From the NCBI RefSeq assembly GCF_004341105.1, contig NZ_SLZK01000002.1, forward strand, positions 614,310 through 678,309: 64,000 nt of DNA, given 5' to 3'. Positions 43,916 to 52,380 of this stretch are shown piece after piece. Every line of letters starts with the position of its first letter. Positions within the stretch are counted from its first letter, which is position 1. Under the pieces are notes generated by a model, which saw only the letters and a program-made list of their open reading frames with translations, searched no databases and was not told the DNA's origin. This DNA comes from Rhizobium sp. BK418 (GTDB taxonomy: Bacteria > Pseudomonadota > Alphaproteobacteria > Rhizobiales > Rhizobiaceae). The position numbers and the translations under genes were made by a program.

Positions 43916-43970
43916 CCATCCATGGTATGTTTGGGATGGAGAGCAGACGTGACAAGAGGAGGAGAGGTCC

Positions 43971-45524
43971 ATGACCGGACTGGAAGAGGTCAGTCATCGC
44001 CACGATGACAGCGCGACGCTGAAAGAAGCCAATCGAATTCCCGCCGGATCGCCCATCCTCGAACTGAAAGGCTTGCAGAAGAATTACGGTCACGTGCAGG
44101 CGCTGAAGCCGGCGACGCTGACCTTCTTTGCCGGCGAAATCCACGCCATCGTCGGCGAAAATGGCGCCGGCAAATCGACGCTGATCAAATTGCTCACCGG
44201 CGTCATCACCCGCACGGCCGGCGAAGTGTTCTGGTGCGGCCATCCGGTGGGGCTGTCGACGCCGAACGAGGCGATCGCCCGCGGCATCAATGCCGTCCAC
44301 CAGGAAGTCGTGCTCTGCCCGCACCTGACTGTTGCCGCCAATCTCTTCCTCGGCGACGAGGTCAATCGCTACGGCCTGATGCGCAAGAAGCAGATGGAGA
44401 AGATGGCGCAGTCTGTGCTCGACGATCTTGGCTTCGGCCTGCCAGCCGGTGCGCTGCTGAGCTCGCTGACGATCGGTCAGCAGCAGCTCGTCGCCACCGC
44501 GCGCGCGGCGATGCGCGGCACGCAGTTCCTGATCTTTGACGAGCCGACTGCCTATCTCACCCGCCAGGAATCCGCGCAGCTCTTCAAGCTGATCCGCCGG
44601 CTGCAAGGCGAAGGTGTTACCATCGTCTATATCAGCCATCGCATGGAAGAAGTCTTCGAACTGGCAGACCGCGTCTCGGTGCTGCGCGACGGCACGCATG
44701 TCGGCACGCGGCTGATCGGCGAGACCAACGAGGCCGAGCTCATCGCGCTGATGATCAACCGCACGATCGAACAGATCTACCACAAGGAAGACATTCCGAT
44801 CGGCGAGACGATTCTCGATGTCAGGGGCCTCACCGGCCCGGGCTTCGAAGACGTGTCGCTGAGCGTCAAGGCAGGACAGATTGTCGGCCTTTATGGCCTG
44901 ATCGGCGCCGGGCGCAGCGAATTCGCGCTCGGGCTCTACGGACGCCAGCCGACAAGCGCCGGCGAAATCCACTGGAAGGGCAAGCGCGTCAACATCCGCA
45001 ACGAACGCACCGCCATGGAGCTCGGAATTGCGCTGGCACCGGAAAGCCGGCGCGACCAGGGGCTTTGCCTCAACCAGTCGATCGGCCTCAACATCAACTT
45101 GCCGGTCTTCGGGCGGCTGAGCCACGGACCGGTCATCAATCATACGCGGGAGTCGGCCAATGCCGACAAACAAATCCGCGATCTCAGCATCAAGACGCCG
45201 AGCCGGCGCGTGCCGGCCTCCAGCATGTCGGGCGGCAACCAACAGAAGATCGTCATCGGCAAGTGGTTGAGCCACGGCGCCCGGCTGTTCATCTTCGATG
45301 AGCCGACCGTCGGGGTGGACGTCGGCACCAAGGCGGAAATCTATCGGCTCTTCGCCAAGCTGCTGAAAGAGGGGGCAGGCATCATCCTGATCTCCTCCTA
45401 CCTGCCTGAGGTCTACGAACTGGCCGACCGGCTGCACGTCTTCCGCGGCGGCAAGCTCGTCGCGAGCCATGATTTCCACGCGGCGACGCATGAAGAAGTG
45501 CTCAGCGAAGCGATCGGCGTCTGA
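43971..45524 (+). CDS. Sugar ABC transporter ATP-binding protein (two ABC domains)
   Basis: The product has 517 residues, the usual length for RbsA/MglA-type ATPases with two fused ABC domains. The first has Walker A VGENGAGKSTLIK, signature LTIGQQQLVATARA and Walker B FLIFDEPTAYL. The second has a degenerate Walker A GLIGAGRSEF, signature MSGGNQQKIVIGKWL and FDEPTVGVDVG. Degeneration of the second Walker A is normal in this group. GGAGGAGAGG precedes the ATG. It powers uptake with the permease 26 bases downstream. Confidence 0.94.
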   Translation: MTGLEEVSHRHDDSATLKEANRIPAGSPILELKGLQKNYGHVQALKPATLTFFAGEIHAIVGENGAGKSTLIKLLTGVITRTAGEVFWCGHPVGLSTPNEAIARGINAVHQEVVLCPHLTVAANLFLGDEVNRYGLMRKKQMEKMAQSVLDDLGFGLPAGALLSSLTIGQQQLVATARAAMRGTQFLIFDEPTAYLTRQESAQLFKLIRRLQGEGVTIVYISHRMEEVFELADRVSVLRDGTHVGTRLIGETNEAELIALMINRTIEQIYHKEDIPIGETILDVRGLTGPGFEDVSLSVKAGQIVGLYGLIGAGRSEFALGLYGRQPTSAGEIHWKGKRVNIRNERTAMELGIALAPESRRDQGLCLNQSIGLNINLPVFGRLSHGPVINHTRESANADKQIRDLSIKTPSRRVPASSMSGGNQQKIVIGKWLSHGARLFIFDEPTVGVDVGTKAEIYRLFAKLLKEGAGIILISSYLPEVYELADRLHVFRGGKLVASHDFHAATHEEVLSEAIGV

Positions 45525-45550
45525 GCCAGAAGAATAAGAGGGAGAAAATC

Positions 45551-46525
45551 ATGACTGCCACCCCCACCGAAATCGTCGCGCCGCCGCCGCGCCGGAAGAT
45601 GAATATTCTGTTCGGCCTGACGCTGATCGGCTTGCTGATCTTCCTCTGGGTCGTGCTCGGCTTCGTCACCCCGAGCTTCTGGACGCCGCTCAACATTTCC
45701 AACCTGCTGCGCCAAGGCGCGATGACGGCGATCCTGGCGCTCGGCCAGACCTTTGTCATCATTACTGCGGGCATCGACCTTTCGGTCGGCGCGATCGTCG
45801 GCTTCTGCACCGTCATCATCGCCTGGCTCTTACAGACCGGCGTACCGCTCTGGGCGGCGATCGTGCTGACATTGGCAATCGGAGTCGCGATTGGCGCCTT
45901 CCATGGCTTCGGCATCGTGCATATGGGCCTGCCGCCCTTCATTATCACGCTGGCGACGCTGACGTCGCTGCGGGGCATCGGCCTCTTGATCACCAACGGC
46001 TCGACGATCAGCATTACGGACGAAGGTTTCAGCAATTTCGCCCGCGCCGATTTCCTCGGCGTTCCGAGCCTGTTCTGGATGGTCATCCTGGTGGCGGTCC
46101 CCTCCTTCGTCTTCCTGCATCTGAGCCGCTGGGGCCGCTATCTCTTCTCCGTCGGTTCGAATGCAGAAGCCGCGCGGCTTTCCGGCGTCAACGTCAAGGG
46201 CATGATCTACCTTGCCTATATCCTTTCGGCCTCGTTTGCCGCCTTCGTCGGCGTGCTGCTCGCCTCGCGCATTGCGATCGGCAACGCGACACAAGCCGAC
46301 GGCTGGGAATTGCAGGCGATCGCTTCATCCGTTATCGGCGGCACGTCGCTCTTCGGTGCAGTCGGTTCCGTGCACGGCCCGCTGATCGGCGCCTTCATTC
46401 TGGCGACCATCAACAACGGCGCCAACCTCCTGAACGTCAACTCGTTCTGGCAGCGTATCATCACCGGCCTGCTGATCATCGTCATCGTCTATTTCGACCA
46501 GCTTCGCCGGCGCCGGGCAGGCTGA
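45551..46525 (+). CDS. Sugar ABC transporter permease (RbsC type)
   Basis: The product has 324 residues with about eight to ten membrane helices. Family motifs are LGQTFVIITAGIDLSVGAIV, GVPLWAAI, LPPFIITLATLTSLRGIG, YLFSVGSNAEAARLSGVNV and GGTSLFGAVGSVHGPLIGA. It completes the importer with the two genes upstream. AGGGAGAAA precedes the ATG. A hairpin follows before the dehydrogenase gene. Confidence 0.94.
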   Translation: MTATPTEIVAPPPRRKMNILFGLTLIGLLIFLWVVLGFVTPSFWTPLNISNLLRQGAMTAILALGQTFVIITAGIDLSVGAIVGFCTVIIAWLLQTGVPLWAAIVLTLAIGVAIGAFHGFGIVHMGLPPFIITLATLTSLRGIGLLITNGSTISITDEGFSNFARADFLGVPSLFWMVILVAVPSFVFLHLSRWGRYLFSVGSNAEAARLSGVNVKGMIYLAYILSASFAAFVGVLLASRIAIGNATQADGWELQAIASSVIGGTSLFGAVGSVHGPLIGAFILATINNGANLLNVNSFWQRIITGLLIIVIVYFDQLRRRRAG

Positions 46526-46540
46526 GCGGGACGCAAAACG

Positions 46541-46565
46541 AAGCCGGCCCAAAGGCCGGCTTTCT
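46541..46565 (+). terminator. Hairpin between permease and dehydrogenase genes
   Basis: AAGCCGGCC (46541-46549) pairs with GGCCGGCTT (46554-46562) around CAAA and is followed by a short T-rich stretch. Confidence 0.7.
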
Positions 46566-46590
46566 TCATTTCAGCAATGCGAGACCTATC

Positions 46591-47610
46591 ATGAAAGCAG
46601 TGCTCTGCCGCGAACCAGGCGTCCTCGATCTCGTCGAGCGCCCTTCTCCCGAAACACCTGATACTGGTTGGGTACGGCTTGCCGTCAGCCATGTCGGCAT
46701 CTGCGGCACGGACTATCACATCTTCGAAGGCAAGCACCCCTTCCTCGAATATCCGCGCGTGATGGGACACGAGATCTCGGCGACCGTGCTGGAGGTCGGC
46801 GACGGGGTGGCGATGGCCATTGGTACACCTGTTATCGTCAATCCCTACCTCTCTTGCGGGACCTGCGTCGCCTGCCGCCAGGGCAAGCCCAACTGCTGCA
46901 CCAATATCAAAGTTCTCGGCGTACATACGGACGGTGCATTCTGCGAGGAAATCGTCGTGCCGGCGGGTAATCTCTATGCCGCCAAGGGTCTCAGCCTGGA
47001 GGCCGCGGCGACCACCGAATTCCTGGCGATCGGAGCACATGCCGTGCGCCGCTCCATGGCATCAGCCGGTTCCCGCGCGCTTGTGATCGGCGCAGGTCCG
47101 ATCGGCCTCGGTGCGGCGATCTTCTCGCGTATCGCCGGTCATGACGTGACGCTGCTCGACACCAGCGCGGACCGGCTGCAGATGGCATCGGAACGCTTCG
47201 GCTTCACATCCGGCATCGTCGCTGATGACGGTACCCTCGATGCCGTGAAGGCTAAGACTGACGGTGACGGTTTCGATGTCGTCTTCGATGCGACGGGCTA
47301 TGGACCTTCGATGGAGAAAGCCTTCAGCTTCGTCGCCCACGGCGGCGCGCTTGTGCTCGTCAGCGTCGTGAAGGACGATATCCGCTTCTCCGATCCCGAG
47401 TTCCACAAGCGGGAAATGATGGTGATCGGCAGCCGCAATGCGACGCGGGTCGATTTCGAGCACGTCGCGGATTCGATCGCCGGGGGTCTCGTGCCGGTCG
47501 ACAAGCTGATCACGCATCGCACGACACTTGCCGATGCGCCGCGCGATCTCGCCCGCTGGGCGCACGAAAAGAGCGGCCTCATCAAGGCTGTGATCAAGGT
47601 CGCTGATTAA
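46591..47610 (+). CDS. Zinc-dependent alcohol dehydrogenase (medium chain)
   Basis: The product has 339 residues. The catalytic zinc ligands are Cys38 (VGICGTDYH) and the G-H60-E61 pair. The structural zinc cysteines lie in CGTCVACRQGKPNCC. A Rossmann motif RALVIGAGPIGLGAAI marks the cofactor site. The family oxidises polyols or sugar acids such as L-gulonate, L-idonate or threonine. In this locus it may oxidise a hydroxy-acid intermediate of the deoxy-sugar route. The stop overlaps the convergent cutC stop by four bases. Confidence 0.88.
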   Translation: MKAVLCREPGVLDLVERPSPETPDTGWVRLAVSHVGICGTDYHIFEGKHPFLEYPRVMGHEISATVLEVGDGVAMAIGTPVIVNPYLSCGTCVACRQGKPNCCTNIKVLGVHTDGAFCEEIVVPAGNLYAAKGLSLEAAATTEFLAIGAHAVRRSMASAGSRALVIGAGPIGLGAAIFSRIAGHDVTLLDTSADRLQMASERFGFTSGIVADDGTLDAVKAKTDGDGFDVVFDATGYGPSMEKAFSFVAHGGALVLVSVVKDDIRFSDPEFHKREMMVIGSRNATRVDFEHVADSIAGGLVPVDKLITHRTTLADAPRDLARWAHEKSGLIKAVIKVAD

Positions 47611-48329
47611 AGCGTATCGATTGCGGCGCGCATCTGCCTGACGACCGCGACATCCGTCCGGTTCGAGGTCGGCACATCGAAGCCGAACGAGACGGCGCGC
47701 GGATCGGCACTGGCAACGGGTGAGCTGCAGGAGCCGTGAATTTCGTGAGCACCGGTCGCCCGCAGGATTTGGACGGCATTGCTCGGGCGCACACCGCTGC
47801 CCGGCATGATCGAAATGCGGCCGGCTGCCTTAACTGAGATGCACTTCAGCGTTTCCAGTCCGTCCATCGCCTTCGGCACACAGCCCGAGGTGAGGATGCG
47901 CTCGCAGCCGAGCTCGACCGCCTGTTCGAGAGCGGCATCCGGATCGGGCACGAGATCGAAGGCGCGATGCAGCGTCGAGCCGAGGCCGGCGGCATGCGCC
48001 TTCAGGCGACGAATGAGCGGCATGTCAAGCGCGCCGTCCGGCCGGTTTGCGCCGATGACGACGCCGGCGAGGCCAGCGGCCCTGACAGCATCGATGTCGG
48101 CCAGCATCGCCTTCTCATCCGTCGCGTCGAAAATGAAGGGGCCGGCATGCGGACGGATCATTGCATAGACGGGGATCGGAGCTTCGGCGGCAATCCGCAT
48201 CAGGCTCGGGAGTGGCGTCAGCCCGCCGAGTTCCAGCGCCGAGCAGAGCTCGATACGGCCGGCGCCGCCCTCGATCGCAGCCGTGAGGCCCTGAGCGCTA
48301 TCGACGCATACTTCCAGCAAAACGGCCAT
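47607..48329 (-). CDS. cutC: CutC-family protein
   Basis: The product has 240 residues forming a TIM barrel. It has VLLEVCVDSAQGLTAAIEGG and RIELCSALELGGLTPLPSLM at the start, then MIRPHAGPFIFDATDEKAML and LTSGCVPKAMDGLETL, all diagnostic. The family was linked to copper tolerance in E. coli, but its enzymatic role is unclear. Its 3' end overlaps that of the dehydrogenase gene, so the two transcripts converge. Confidence 0.9.
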   Translation of the reverse strand: MAVLLEVCVDSAQGLTAAIEGGAGRIELCSALELGGLTPLPSLMRIAAEAPIPVYAMIRPHAGPFIFDATDEKAMLADIDAVRAAGLAGVVIGANRPDGALDMPLIRRLKAHAAGLGSTLHRAFDLVPDPDAALEQAVELGCERILTSGCVPKAMDGLETLKCISVKAAGRISIMPGSGVRPSNAVQILRATGAHEIHGSCSSPVASADPRAVSFGFDVPTSNRTDVAVVRQMRAAIDTL

Positions 48330-48507
48330 GGTCCGAACCCTCTTCTTCCGCTAGCACCGCCGATTGTCCGCCAACCGCCGATTCCACGCTATAGCCTGAT
48401 TATTTTGCCGGGATCAAACCAATGCATCGTAATAACGGCGGCTCTCGACCTCATCTCGACCGTTCAGAGCGCGCTCCCTTCGCTGGAACGTAGACGTTAT
48501 GCCGTGT

Positions 48508-48669
48508 TCATGGCGCTGCCGTTCCGAGCGCCGGCATGATGACATCGTCGATGCAGTCGGCATCGACGTGGATGAAGAAGCCATCCAGCTCCTCTCGCGT
48601 CAGGTGATCGACCGCTTCGCGCGCGGCGGGCTCGATGCGCATCGCGCGTACGGGCAGGCCGCCCGTCAT
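48508..48669 (-). pseudogene. Fragment of an arginase/agmatinase-family gene
   Basis: The minus strand encodes 53 residues ending in TGA. They include LDGFFIHVDADCIDDVIMPAL, close to the metal-binding H-x-D-x-D and M-P-A-V region at the end of arginase-family proteins. A stop lies just upstream of the first ATG, and the rest of the enzyme (over 200 residues) is missing on both sides. So this is a decayed remnant. It sits in the otherwise empty 416-base gap between cutC and the epoxide-hydrolase-like gene. Confidence 0.5.
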
Positions 48670-48745
48670 CTAACCACCACGCACTGTGCAGATGCCTTGG
48701 AACCCTGACCCTGAAAAGCGCTTTATCTACGAAGGAGGCGAACAC

Positions 48746-49612
48746 ATGGACACGCGCGTCAGACATTGCAGGGTTCAGATCGGACCGGTGGACACTTTCT
48801 ACCGAGAGGCAGGACCAGAACGTGCGCCTGTCGTTCTCCTGCCGCACGGCTATCCCTGTTCATCCTATGAATTTCGCAATCTGATGCCGAGACTAGCCGA
48901 CAAATGGCGGCTGATCGCTCCTGACTATCCCGGGTTCGGCTATAGCGGTACACCCGATGACTTCGACTACAGCTTCGACGGTTATGCCATGTGGCTCGAC
49001 CAGTTCGTGACGCAGCTGAAGATCGAGCGCTTCGTGATCTACCTTCACGATTTCGGCTCGCCGGTCGGGGTTAGGCTGGCGATCATGCGGCCTGAAAGGG
49101 TTGTGGCTCAGATCATTCAGAACGGTGACATACCTTACGAAGATGCGCTTGGCCCGAAGTACGCCGATATCGAGAAATTCTGGTCGCTGCCCGATCAAGA
49201 GATGCGTGCGGCGATGAGAAAGGCTGTTACGGAAGAAAACTTCCGCGACGAGTTCTTAAATGATGTCCGTGCAGATTTGGTTGGATTCATCGCGCCGGAC
49301 CTTTGGCAATTGCACTGGTCGCTGGTGACCGAGCGGCGAAAGGACGCCGCCGCAGACATTCTGTTTGACCTCAAGGCGAACCGCCGATGGTTTCCTGAGC
49401 ACCGCCGATATCTTCAGCAGTACAAGCCGCCGACATTGATCGTGTGGGGGCCGCAAGATCACTACATGCCCGAAGAGTCAGCGCGAGCCTATCTGCGCGA
49501 CCTGCCAGATGCCGAATTGCATCTCCTGGATGGCGGCCATTGGCTGCTTGAAACCAACCTCGATGAGGTTATTTCGCTTATGCGATCATTTCTCGAACGG
49601 ATCGAGTCCTAA
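48746..49612 (+). CDS. Alpha/beta hydrolase, epoxide hydrolase/haloalkane dehalogenase type
   Basis: The product has 288 residues. The oxyanion region is LPHGYPCSSYEFRNLMPRL. The nucleophile is Asp102 in IYLHDFGSPVG, where H-D-x-G is the epoxide hydrolase/dehalogenase elbow instead of G-x-S-x-G. The acid is in VWGPQDHYMP and the base histidine in DGGHWLLE. It would hydrolyse epoxides or C-halogen bonds; the substrate is unknown. GAAGGAGG lies seven bases before the ATG and fixes the start. Confidence 0.85.
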   Translation: MDTRVRHCRVQIGPVDTFYREAGPERAPVVLLPHGYPCSSYEFRNLMPRLADKWRLIAPDYPGFGYSGTPDDFDYSFDGYAMWLDQFVTQLKIERFVIYLHDFGSPVGVRLAIMRPERVVAQIIQNGDIPYEDALGPKYADIEKFWSLPDQEMRAAMRKAVTEENFRDEFLNDVRADLVGFIAPDLWQLHWSLVTERRKDAAADILFDLKANRRWFPEHRRYLQQYKPPTLIVWGPQDHYMPEESARAYLRDLPDAELHLLDGGHWLLETNLDEVISLMRSFLERIES

Positions 49613-49625
49613 CCGGCAACGGCAG

Positions 49626-50876
49626 TTATCTGTTTTTATCGCCAAAAGCTGCCTGTCCGCTTCCCGTGAGGGCGGGACTTTGCTCGACAGGCATGGGAAC
49701 AATTTTTGCCGCCGTCGCAATCAGCAGGTCGCAAGCGTCAGCCGCGGCTTTCCGATGGTTGAAGGCCACGTGGTAGGACATGGGCATCGGTTCGGCGAGT
49801 TCGACAATGCGTACCCGATCGGCGATCGGCATGGCACTGACGCGGCCGAGGAAGGAGACGTAGCCGTGATTGGCGACGAGATCGACGATCACAGGAAGCG
49901 AATCCGCCGCGGTGATGTCCCGGTCGCGGAGGCGGCGATGCAGGGTGCGGTCATAACCGAAAGCCATGGCGGCATGGCCGATGCCGGTCCGCGGGCTCGG
50001 CGTGCAGATGGGATGACTGGCGACAAGCTCGGCGGCGGTGGCTTCCGTGCTGTCGGGCGGGGCGATCGCCACCATATCCGTGCGCAGCAATTCACGATGC
50101 CGGAAGCTGTCCAGGCCGAAGACGGAATCGAGGATTGCCACATCGATGCGCCCGGATTTCAAGGCCTCGCGCAAATCGTCAGCGGTCATCGAGACGAGCG
50201 ACAGGGCGTTCTTGTTGCGCCCGGCATTCCACTCCGCAACGAGGCTGCCGAGGCAGCGCGCGACCCAGCTTTCCGCGCCCGTGGGAATGATGGCGCCGAT
50301 GCGCAGCGAACGCGCTGTGCGCTGATAACGTTCGTCCGCGGCGGATTTCAACTCGTTCCAGGCGAGGCTGATCGTCGAAAACACTGTATAGGCAAGACGG
50401 CCCTCCTCCGTCAGCGCCGAGCCCTGAGCCTGGCGCTCGAAGAGGCGGGCGCCGAAGAATTTCTCAAGATTGGCAATCTGCAACGAAAGCTGCGGCTGAC
50501 CAAGGCGAAGACGACGGGCTGCTCTGTTGATGCTGCCCTGATCGGCAACTTCCAGATAGCGCTCGATGGTGACGAGCTTGACGGGAATGCGGGCGGCCCA
50601 CTGACCGTAAGCTTCCGGTTCGCGATGGCCAAGCCTGCCGCCGAGCTGCTCAATTGCGGTTAGGATCGGCGTCAATCCCTCCAGAGCCCTGCCGCCGGCG
50701 AGCAGGATGACCAGCTCGCCCGAAGAACGTTCGGCAAGTTTCAGGGCAAGCTCCGTTTCCAGATTGTCGATCGCCGCAGACACGGTCGACACGGAGATGT
50801 CGAAGCGGCGCGCCGTCTCGCGCATGGAGCCGGAGGACAGGACATGGCTTGCGATGAAAAGGGCGCCGAGATGCAC
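49626..50876 (-). CDS. LysR-type regulator with a second N-terminal HTH
   Basis: The product has 416 residues, about 100 more than a normal LysR protein. An extra HTH lies at residues 1-65 (SGSMRETARRFDISVSTVSA and IDNLETELALKLAER). The standard one lies at about 95-160 (QGSINRAARRLRLGQPQLSL, FFGARLFERQ). A substrate-binding domain from about 190 to 385 follows. The start is a GTG at 50876 with GGAG seven bases before. It converges on the epoxide-hydrolase-like gene and is divergent from the osmoprotectant transporter; what it controls is open. Confidence 0.85.
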   Translation of the reverse strand: MHLGALFIASHVLSSGSMRETARRFDISVSTVSAAIDNLETELALKLAERSSGELVILLAGGRALEGLTPILTAIEQLGGRLGHREPEAYGQWAARIPVKLVTIERYLEVADQGSINRAARRLRLGQPQLSLQIANLEKFFGARLFERQAQGSALTEEGRLAYTVFSTISLAWNELKSAADERYQRTARSLRIGAIIPTGAESWVARCLGSLVAEWNAGRNKNALSLVSMTADDLREALKSGRIDVAILDSVFGLDSFRHRELLRTDMVAIAPPDSTEATAAELVASHPICTPSPRTGIGHAAMAFGYDRTLHRRLRDRDITAADSLPVIVDLVANHGYVSFLGRVSAMPIADRVRIVELAEPMPMSYHVAFNHRKAAADACDLLIATAAKIVPMPVEQSPALTGSGQAAFGDKNR

Positions 50877-51311
50877 GGCTTTCTCCGGAAACTACTGAAA
50901 AGGCGGAGGATATGACGTGTTCGTGAAAAAAGATATCCCTGCTCACAAGGGTGCAGGCTATCGTTCACCTAAACAAGAAGTCCGGTCGGCGGCAGAACCG
51001 AAAATAAGCAACCGGAACATCGTGGAAACACGCAAGGGGACAAAAACAAATCGCGCCGGCCTTGGAAAAGGAAATGCAATTCCGCGAACGGTTTTGCATT
51101 CGCCGCCATAATCGCGCCGCGACAGCGAATACTGGAGGGGGCTGCTTCGATTTTCGGGCATCGAATTTTCGAGGATGCACACTATTTCCATGACGCACGT
51201 ATTTCCGGCATGATGGCCTGAGAGCCAGCCTGCCGGCCAGGGTTTCATGCGCGCAGGCTTCGCATCCGGGGCTTTCGCGACGTTTAACGGTGTTCAACCA
51301 AGGGGATAATC
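50877..51311. other. Intergenic region between LysR gene and osmoprotectant transporter
   Basis: A 435-base gap between divergent genes with no supported gene. It should hold promoters for both. I could not identify a clear LysR box. Confidence 0.4.
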
Positions 51312-52220
51312 ATGCTTAGGAAATTCGCACTTGCCGTCTCGCTTTCCGCTTTTGCGGTCGGCGCGGCCCACGCCGCAGACGTCGTCGTTTCGTCGAAGAT
51401 CGACACCGAAGGCACGCTGCTCGGCAATGTCATCGCTCTCGCCCTGGAAGCCAACGGCATCAAGACGCAGGACCGTATCGCGCTCGGTGCCACGCCGGTC
51501 GTGCGCAAGGCGATTACCGCAGGCGAAATCGACATCTATCCGGAATATACCGGCAATGCCGGCTTCTTCTTCAACAAGGCCGATGATGCTGCCTGGAAGA
51601 ACCTCGACCAGGGCTATCAGATGGCCAAGAAACTCGACTATGACGCCAACAAGATCGTCTGGCTGACACCGTCGCCGGCCAACAATACATGGGCGCTGGC
51701 CGTGCGCAGCGACGTTGCCGGTCCGAACAAGCTCAAGACCATGTCCGACTTCGGCAAGTGGGTTTCGGGCGGCGGTGCTGTCAAGCTTGCGGCATCCGCC
51801 GAATTCGTCAACTCCGCCGGCGCCCTGCCCGCCTTCCAGACCACCTATGGCTTCACCCTGAAGCCGGATCAGGAAGTCGTGCTTTCGGGCGGCGATACGG
51901 CCGCAACGATCAAGGCGGCCGCCGACCAGACCAACGGCGTCAATACCGCCATGGTCTACGGCACGGACGGCGCGATCGAAGCGGCCCAGCTGACGGTTCT
52001 CGAAGACGACAAGAGCGTGCAGCAGGTCTATGCACCGACCCCGATCATCCGTGAAGCGGTGCTGCAGGCCAATCCCAAGATCCAGGAAATCCTCGCTCCG
52101 ATCTTCCAGAGCCTGACGGCAGACGAGCTGCGCAAGCTCAACGCCAAGATCCAGGTCGATGGCGAGCCGGCGAAGTCGGTTGCCGAAAGCTATCTGAAGG
52201 AAAAGGGCTTCCTGAAGTAA
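51312..52220 (+). CDS. Osmoprotectant ABC transporter binding protein (OsmF/YehZ-like)
   Basis: The product has 302 residues with a signal peptide of about 21 residues (ending AHA). The mature part starts DVVVSSKIDTEGTLLGNVIA, typical of OpuAC-type quaternary-ammonium binders. The ligand lobe includes GEIDIYPEYTGNAGFFF, with aromatic residues near the site. It delivers glycine betaine, choline or a related solute to the permeases that follow. AAGGGGATA precedes the ATG. It is 160 bases upstream of the first permease gene. Confidence 0.9.
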   Translation: MLRKFALAVSLSAFAVGAAHAADVVVSSKIDTEGTLLGNVIALALEANGIKTQDRIALGATPVVRKAITAGEIDIYPEYTGNAGFFFNKADDAAWKNLDQGYQMAKKLDYDANKIVWLTPSPANNTWALAVRSDVAGPNKLKTMSDFGKWVSGGGAVKLAASAEFVNSAGALPAFQTTYGFTLKPDQEVVLSGGDTAATIKAAADQTNGVNTAMVYGTDGAIEAAQLTVLEDDKSVQQVYAPTPIIREAVLQANPKIQEILAPIFQSLTADELRKLNAKIQVDGEPAKSVAESYLKEKGFLK

Positions 52221-52380
52221 TTGCCTACTGCCTAATTCCTTAAATCGGGATCGATTTGCGGATAAAATTATGCAGCGTTTATAAGTGCTACAGCGCCCTT
52301 TGCCCGTCTGAAAAGGCACGCGGCGCTGTCGTGCTCCGCCCGGGATTCGGGCGGGGCCTGTTGCGGACAGGGTTGGATCG

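Noticed and set aside
43728..45491. 587-codon minus-strand open frame
   Set aside because: It is antisense to the sugar ABC ATPase gene and its composition follows from GC-rich codon bias. The plus-strand protein has full ABC motifs.
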